Of a stretch of 64,000 nt of DNA, positions 58,014 to 64,000 are shown one piece after another. Numbering within the stretch: the first letter of the stretch is position 1; each line of letters starts with the position of its first letter. The position numbers and the translations under genes are program-made. The notes beneath the pieces were generated by a model, which was not told the DNA's origin, searched no databases, and saw only the letters and a program-made list of their open reading frames with translations. The DNA comes from Acarospora socialis. Lineage: Eukaryota > Ascomycota > Lecanoromycetes > Acarosporales > Acarosporaceae. The stretch covers positions 3,596,001-3,660,000 of the forward strand of contig JAMYGW020000001.1 in the NCBI GenBank assembly GCA_025617375.2, read 5' to 3'.

Positions 58014-60272
58014 TCAACCCCCACCACCACCTCCCCCCCAAACATCCGCCACCTTCGCCCCCAACGCCGCCCCTACCTTCCCCCTCCCCACCACAGCCCC
58101 CAACTCACCCGCCAACAACCTCCTCCTCCCTTCCTCCCCCTCACACGCCTCCAGCGCCTCCACCAACCCCCTCGGCGTCCCCCACCGCCTCTGAATACCC
58201 ACCGCCCTCTCCCCCGTAACGCCCCGCGTACACATCAGCATCTTCAAAAACACATCTCTGAGCGTCAACGTCTCAGACTTGCTCGCCAGCGCCGCGAACG
58301 TCGGGTACGAGATATGGTACTCCTCGCCTTGTCTCAGGGGTGCGGAGCGGAGGTGTGTGAGGAGAGGGAGGTAGGTCTTAACGGTGACGACGGAGGAGGG
58401 AATGAGGGCCAAGGCGCGGGGTTCGTAGAGGGATTTGAGCATGCGCGTCATGCGCGCCAGGTAGCGGATCGTGTCGTCGAGTTTGAGGGTGCGTTTGACG
58501 AAGTAGCCGTTCACGACTTGGGTCGACGCGATGGCCGAGTCGATGGCGGCGGCGTATTTGGTGGCGGTTTCGTGGCTGAGGGCGATGTCTTCGATGATGT
58601 AGACTACGTTTTTGAGGCCGGATTTGCGTAGGCGGAACTGTGCGGTTGTTAGAGTTGGTGGTGAGGTGATGTGGGCATGCGCTCGTGTAAGGCGGTGCTG
58701 CTTTGCTTTGGGGGGCGCCTGAGGTTGGTGCGTGGAGTTGGGGGCGGTTGCTTACCTTCTGCTCGTGGAACCGGCCGTCCTTGATGCTGCCGACGAGATC
58801 GTCGAGTCTTTTGCGCTCGACGATCCAGTCGAGGACCACTTCGTCTCCTTGCTCGCCGTGCTGACTAAATGCGGCGGGATCTGTGCTTTTGGCTACCCAT
58901 AATGCGTCCCCGAGCTCGAGGGATCGCATGATCGGCTTGATGCCTTTCTTTCGGAGCTCATCTTGGATGTAGTCTCGATCTGTCTTGGCTCGGATCTCGC
59001 GGTTGTCGAGGACTAGCTCGACAGTGAAGGTTCCTGGGCTAAGTCGGATGGGCTGAAATGTGGGTTGTGGGTTCGGGTCTGTGGATGATAGGTTGCTGGG
59101 CTGCTTGTTGAGAGGAGCGCTGGTGGTAGGTGGATGAGCATTTCTGTCAGTATCGGGAAGTCTTTCATGTTCAACGGCAGTGCTTTTCGCTGCTACAGGA
59201 GGACGGGCAGGCGAACTTGATAGCAATTCGAGAAAGTCGTATGCATCTGTTTTACTCCGCCGCTTGTTCCGCTCTTTCGCAGCTTCGAGAACGCCAAACT
59301 TGTCGTTGGGATTGCCACCAAGGCGTTGGCCTTGATCAATAGTTCCGTTCATTAGGTCAAAATCGGCTCTACGAGCAGGGATTTGATGTTTGGTACGCTC
59401 GATCAATACATCGTCTCCATCAGACCCATCGCCCAGATCGACGAATGCCCCCGGACCTCCAGGCCTGACCGGCTCAACAGGTTGATCAACGATCTTGTCT
59501 CCATCCCCGGCCCCGGCCCCGGCTCCAGCCGCCTTCTTTATCCTTTTAGCCACCGCCCAACCCTCGTCAGTCAGAGCGTACTTCCGCAATGGCCTTCCCC
59601 TCTCGTACACAAGATCCTTTTCAATTAATGACTTCATCGAATTCCATGCCGTGTAAAATTTCGTCGGATCACTCGGCGCAGTGAAAGACGAATCGCACAG
59701 AGGCTGCGCTTGCTCAATCGTCTGCGCCTTCGTCAGACCGGCCGTCGAGTCTTCAGGGATGGTCGACAATGCAAGAATGAGTGCATAGGGTCCAGAACGG
59801 AGAGCCGGAACGTAAGGTTTTGCCTTGCGGGGTTTCTTCGCTGGCGCTGCCTCTTCGGACTCGTTTAGACTCAGCCGTTTGCGTCCTATCGATGCTCAAC
59901 CTTCGAACGTCTCAAAGCAACTCTCCGCCTTCTATACCATACCCTTGTGTGGCGGCTTGGGCATGGGTAGGCCATTGGCGGTGCAATGCTCTTTCAACTT
60001 GTCCGTCAATCGATCGCATAGCTTTGGTCCAAGCCCGAAGAGCTGCTGAGCTTCAGAGGGGTGGGTGAAGGTCAGGGGGCATGCTTTCATCGAGTCGTAT
60101 GCCTTCTTGTATCTTTACAGTATTCGTTAGAGGTCCCAACATGTTGAAGCGGCGCGATCGGGACAACTAGAGCAACTCACGTGGTGACGCCTTTGGAGTT
60201 TCGTTCCTTGGCTAGATCAAGCCATTCCTTGATCCATTGCAAGTATAGAGGGTTGGCACACTCTGCTGCCAT
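58014..60272 (-). CDS. MUS81: structure-specific endonuclease subunit Mus81
   Basis: Four minus-strand exons (60181-60272, 59943-60112, 58756-59885, 58014-58637; introns 68, 57 and 118 bases) give 671 residues. The first exon encodes MAAECANPLYLQWIKEWL, the second the helix-hairpin-helix (QQLFGLGPKLCDRLTDKL), and the third starts with a basic linker then YVPALRSGPYALILAL and a winged-helix region. The XPF-type nuclease core has VELVLDNREIR and the catalytic ERKRLDD (about residues 444-450), continuing after the last splice as FRLRKSGLKNVVYIIED. With Eme1/Mms4 it cuts branched DNA at stalled forks and recombination intermediates. A run of seven glycines ends the protein, which is unusual. Convergent with BRF1, 252 bases apart. 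Confidence 0.95.
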
Positions 60273-61395
60273 TTCGGGTGACGTTTATCAGTATTAACCA
60301 CGGTAGCGGGTCGTGGAGCTACGTTTTATGATGTACAAGTTGCTCAAGTTCCAGGCGAGATGCAGCAGTGATCTATCAAACGTGTTGAACCTGTCTTAGC
60401 TCGGAGGAGAGCATCTCTGTCCTTCGAGTATAAATCCTGGTCCAAACCGAAGTGGGCAACGCGACGAACGTTAACGCTAGTAGCGCGCCAACACATGACT
60501 TTAAGTCAGATAGTCCGTATCCGCAATCCCATAGCATTGAGGACCTTAGCCCTATTCATATATGAAGATTGATATCTCTCAAGGCGTGGTGTCAAGGAGA
60601 AAGGGGGTGCCTCCGCTCCCAAAGAGTGTACGCAGATATATGTGATTACTGAGACGGAGTTCTTGCGATTTACTATTGTCGCTGGTCGCTTTTCTCTATT
60701 AGCTGCTTACCTATGGCTGTCAATGACGTCTAAAACCTCCTCCAATCGCAGCTGTAACCACCAATGCCTGTTCTTTCACTCAGAAGCCCATTTCGATCTT
60801 CCGTCCCAAAGCTCACTGAGGACCAGCGCCATCCAAAGAATGCCCGTTACCCGGATCAGCTAGCCCCTTGAAGTATACCGCATGCTACTGAGAAATAAGA
60901 ATTCCCCTTCAATTTTTCTCATTGCAGCGAAGTCCGGCTATCTGATGCTGGCAGCCACCAACACTCATCACCACGCCTGCCACAATAGCGATCAACATAA
61001 TCGTCCATTTGGGCTTTCCCCTTCACCGCGCGTCCTTGCCGCAACAGCTTTCTTCAGTGTCGTGCTGCCCAATCTTGGATCTGTGTTGCCGTCTTGCGAG
61101 TGAGACTCTGACGCTGATGAATTTAATTGAAGATGCAGTAAAAGTGTGAGAGGCTCGTGTCTGTCCAGCCTAGATTGATCCTGATAATCTCGGTGCCGGT
61201 CTAGAATAGTATGTCGGTTAATGGACGGAGCCTAGTGAAGACGAGCGTATCGGGCAACGGTTCCATAGCCCTAGGTAGCGGATTTCGAAGCATGGGTGCC
61301 GTCGGCCATAGGTTCGTTGAGGTTCGGGGTCATGGTTACAGGCCCAACTCCTCATGATGAATGCCGTTAGTCAAGAACGTCCCAGCATGAAAACA
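60273..61395. other. intergenic region
   Basis: 1.1 kb between the MUS81 start and the ferric reductase stop. Composition is normal. Several short open frames (60642-60863, 60882-61103 plus) lack motifs and I do not accept them as genes. No repeat or RNA gene is visible. Confidence 0.4.
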
Positions 61396-63381
61396 TCACC
61401 ACCCGAATTTCTCGATCTCGACACTGACATCCCGACCTCGCGCTATCAACGAAGAGCATGTGTTCCTGACGGCTCTGTTCATACCATCCGGTCCAGAGCA
61501 TACAACACCAAACTTCTCGTTGCGGCCAGTTTCCATATCGTGACGAGATTCCACTTGGTGTTCGATCAATGATCCAACGTTGGGCCGGCCACGTTCTTCT
61601 GTCGGTTCTGGAAGAATCACCTTGACGCCGCGCGCCTCCAGCTGCGGTAGTCCATCCTCTCCAATCCAAGAGAGATGCGATCGCTTATGCACAACCCATA
61701 TGAGCACAACTTTCTGCTGGGAACCAGGCCATTGACACTCTGAGTCGTGAACACGGGAAGACTCAGACAGCGACCATACAAGAGGCCATGCGACAGCAAT
61801 ACCGCTGCCACCAGCGACGACCACCGCAAGATCGCTTTGACGCAAAAGTTCGATGGCAGACTGTGAGCCATACGGCCCATCAAGCCTGACGGCGACCGAC
61901 TTGTGAGACTTCGCATAACGCATTAGGTCAGCGGAAAATCCGTCTTGAGCTCTGACTATTAGATCGATGAAAGCTTCAGAATCGGAAGAGGTTGGAGCCG
62001 GAGAAGCTATTGTAAAAGGATGGGCTTGGAAGATGTGCTTTCGAGCCAAAGATGGTACGGTGAGAAAGACGTGCTCGGTTGGCTTCCAGCCGTCGGTGAT
62101 GTTGGAGCCGAACGCAGTGCCCAAGCCTCTCCTGCCGCTGAGTGGCACAACCATGGAGAGTGCCACCGTGTCCTCATCGTCCAAGATCTTGACCCCTGCT
62201 GGCAAGGCCTTGGCTTTGAGTGTCATGCGGTAGACGAGCCTATCAACGAGAAAGATTGCCAGAGCTATTCCCACGTAGACCCTGCTATTGGAATGGTGGA
62301 ACCATACGAGTATCAAGGCCACCACTTGCAAGAAGATGTGCAAGCCCAGGAACAGCTCATACCACCTTTGACGAAAGCTTCCCAAAGAAGTAAAATAAAG
62401 TAGCTCATATGCAACGAAAGCACCAACACCCAAGAGAATGATTTTGCTAAAGATGAACCTGGCAAAAGCGAATCCAGTCGGTCTAAGAAGAGTGTACCAG
62501 ACAACTACCATACCGACTGAGTGCAGAAGTGCTAAGAGACACATGAGCTCCCCTAGGCGACGATGAATGATGTTGAGAGATTCGTATGAGTAGCCGGTCA
62601 ACAGTTTGATTGGTTGATTCTTGGCAGCGAAGAGGTAGAGAAGGGGTAGATTTGCCACGAACATAATGGATGTTCTATCTGCGAAGATGAAGACCATAGG
62701 AATAGAAAACGGAACTCGGTAGAAGATGTAGAATATATTTAGGGAGACGAAGCCTAGAATGGCCAAAGTAGTTCCATTCGATGGTAGGGTTCTGTTGATG
62801 ATTGGAATATGTCGAGGTTGATAATTCAGCCAGGCACGAACTTGTAAGAGAAAATGGTATCTTGGTTTGATTCCCCTAACGCTACGCTTCGATAGGAGGG
62901 CGGTCTCTTCGGTAGCATCGTCGTCGACCTTGTTGGGACGAGTAGGGGAGCCATTACCATGGAGCGTGCTGCTGGAGGATGATGAGGTTGTTCCGTTATG
63001 ACTGGGTGACTTGTGGTCATGCTTGTCCGGTGATGATGAGCGTTTCGGCTGCGGGTCTGGGTCATGATGGTTCGATCCCGTTATTGAGTCTCTGGTTTGT
63101 CTCCTCTTCCTCCATTTTCGGAGTTGGTCGCCCCAATGAACAATGGCACAAATCACCAGTAGCCCGACAATGATAGCATGATAGCTCAAGACGAATCTTC
63201 TTGAGAACAAAATGCCCTTTACCAGCTTCCTCAGAATTGGGCTATTCCCTTGTGGAGGGCCTCCGTCCCCATCGCTTATCGATAAGGACTCGCTGCTCAC
63301 TGGAGGAGGTGATTGCCAAGTCGCAGTTAAGGAGAATCGTAGAGCTGCGCGTATGTCAGGTGTAGAAATGACGAGATCCAT
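61396..63381 (-). CDS. ferric reductase-like transmembrane oxidoreductase (FRE family)
   Basis: A single frame of 661 residues. A membrane segment near residues 65-85 is followed by a Ser- and His-rich cytosolic or lumenal loop, then the ferric-reductase domain. Its helices carry the paired haem histidines in NIIHRRLGELMCLLALLHS (about 273) and FLGLHIFLQVVALILVWFHH (about 350). Then come the FAD-binding HPFT (about 453), the NAD(P)H-binding GGSGIAVAWP (about 527), SGPDGM and the typical EKFGW C-terminus. It moves electrons from cytosolic NADPH across the membrane to Fe(III) or Cu(II). No signal peptide is evident. The gene is divergent from the partial gene at 63736, with 354 bases between starts. 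Confidence 0.93.
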   Translation of the reverse strand: MDLVISTPDIRAALRFSLTATWQSPPPVSSESLSISDGDGGPPQGNSPILRKLVKGILFSRRFVLSYHAIIVGLLVICAIVHWGDQLRKWRKRRQTRDSITGSNHHDPDPQPKRSSSPDKHDHKSPSHNGTTSSSSSSTLHGNGSPTRPNKVDDDATEETALLSKRSVRGIKPRYHFLLQVRAWLNYQPRHIPIINRTLPSNGTTLAILGFVSLNIFYIFYRVPFSIPMVFIFADRTSIMFVANLPLLYLFAAKNQPIKLLTGYSYESLNIIHRRLGELMCLLALLHSVGMVVVWYTLLRPTGFAFARFIFSKIILLGVGAFVAYELLYFTSLGSFRQRWYELFLGLHIFLQVVALILVWFHHSNSRVYVGIALAIFLVDRLVYRMTLKAKALPAGVKILDDEDTVALSMVVPLSGRRGLGTAFGSNITDGWKPTEHVFLTVPSLARKHIFQAHPFTIASPAPTSSDSEAFIDLIVRAQDGFSADLMRYAKSHKSVAVRLDGPYGSQSAIELLRQSDLAVVVAGGSGIAVAWPLVWSLSESSRVHDSECQWPGSQQKVVLIWVVHKRSHLSWIGEDGLPQLEARGVKVILPEPTEERGRPNVGSLIEHQVESRHDMETGRNEKFGVVCSGPDGMNRAVRNTCSSLIARGRDVSVEIEKFGW

Positions 63382-63735
63382 AACAGACCAAGGTCAAGTG
63401 GTTTGTTCTGGCGAGGCGTTTGTTGTATAAGTATCACGAAACACAGCTACCTTCATGACAGCATGACTCGACTCGCCTAATCTGTCGACGCTAAGGTAGG
63501 ATGCTTGTCGATGATAAGAACGAAATATCACATGTGAGTTGATAACGAGTTTTTGTCCTACAACGATAGCTGTGGTAGGATGCACTCGGTAAAACACATG
63601 TACTCTAGTGCTGGGCTGCCAACAATAGGCCCATGACGTAGGTTGTGTGTAACCGAGTCCCTCAAAGCTGGAACTTTCCTTCCTCAGGATCGCCCTCAGA
63701 ACAACGAACGCAATCCTTCAAGTCGGCAGCTCAAG
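63382..63735. other. shared divergent promoter region
   Basis: 354 bases between the ferric reductase ATG and the ATG at 63736. Two GATAA-type sequences occur (near 63515 and 63541), which GATA factors such as the iron regulator SreA could use, but I see no full consensus site. Confidence 0.3.
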
Positions 63736-64000
63736 ATGCCTATGCCTGGTTATGTCTTCAAAGATGGAGGACCCATTCCCGATGATGAACTACAAGGACC
63801 TCCACCTTCTATGATTCCACTGGGGGATGGTTTGATGGTGTCACGGCCGCAAACGACACACCCTTCAACGTCTAACAGCTCTTCTGTCCTGGATACACCT
63901 ACGTCGAGTACCTCGCCGTCCCATACCTCACCATCGCATACCTCGCCGTCCCATGGCCCAACGGAAAGTCATGCACTGGCCAATGCGGACCATGGTTTGA
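63736..64000 (+). CDS. N-terminus of an unidentified protein (runs off right edge)
   Basis: An ATG at 63736 opens a frame with no stop through base 64000, at least 88 residues, beginning MPMPGYVFKDGGPIPDDELQ. It is Ser/Thr/Pro-rich, with a short repeat of the units TSPSH (three copies) near residues 65-79. No domain is visible in this part, so no function is assigned. An intron may follow beyond the window. Confidence 0.5.
   Translation, partial: MPMPGYVFKDGGPIPDDELQGPPPSMIPLGDGLMVSRPQTTHPSTSNSSSVLDTPTSSTSPSHTSPSHTSPSHGPTESHALANADHGL

Noticed and set aside
60642-61103. Two 73-codon plus-strand frames between MUS81 and the ferric reductase
   Set aside because: They have no motif, neighbours or coding bias; they are likely chance frames.
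42301-64000. Secondary-metabolite cluster
   Set aside because: No synthase, synthetase or terpene cyclase is present; the oxidoreductases lie among housekeeping genes.
1-64000. CRISPR array or prokaryotic operon
   Set aside because: No regularly spaced repeats were seen, and genes have spliceosomal introns.

Overview
This window is nuclear DNA of a filamentous ascomycete (Pezizomycotina; class not resolved from sequence alone). Genes are dense and carry short spliceosomal introns (52 to 118 bases, GT...AG). They include recognisable fungal housekeeping genes: the ribosome-biogenesis Brix protein SSF1, riboflavin synthase RIB5, TFIIIB subunit BRF1, the nuclease subunit MUS81, a copper P-type ATPase and a ferric reductase. 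I rebuilt exon structures by eye from reading-frame continuity, splice sites and family motifs.

Layout. 1-6,300: a TPR-like gene running off the left edge (minus), an uncharacterised gene with a frame break (plus), SSF1 (plus) and RIB5 (minus, convergent with SSF1). About 6,310-42,150: a 35.8-kb AT-rich block without live genes. 42,300-64,000: a mitochondrial-type class III CoA-transferase, a PHD-finger protein, a damaged FAD-dependent amine oxidoreductase, an NmrA-like oxidoreductase, a Cu-ATPase, BRF1, MUS81, a ferric reductase, and the 5' end of one more gene.

The AT-rich block is the most unusual part. Reading it through, I found no CG dinucleotide and only about a dozen CC and a handful of GG, while CA, TG, CT and AG are common. 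That differs from classical Neurospora-type RIP, which acts mainly on CA. The block is a graveyard of five LTR elements whose ends can be placed to the base. A Ty3/gypsy element (7,767-27,707; target duplication ACATG) holds a chromodomain gypsy element (14,631-27,434; ATGTG), which holds a third gypsy element (19,027-25,263). Beside this three-level nest lie a Ty1/copia element (28,307-33,767) and a gypsy element related to the innermost one (34,041-40,222; TATAC). The last is inserted in a decayed minus-strand integrase-core gene. LTR pairs keep their length or differ by one base, and the two pairs I compared base by base differ only by transitions. Three gypsy elements carry a Cys-rich antisense ORF between integrase and 3' LTR. 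At the right edge sits an 81-base tRNA-like fold with the same base bias.

The block stops close to working genes: about 100 bases upstream of the RIB5 start on the left and about 150-250 bases upstream of the CoA-transferase start on the right. To the right, two metal-handling genes (Cu-ATPase, ferric reductase) flank BRF1 and MUS81, with no sign of a biosynthetic cluster.
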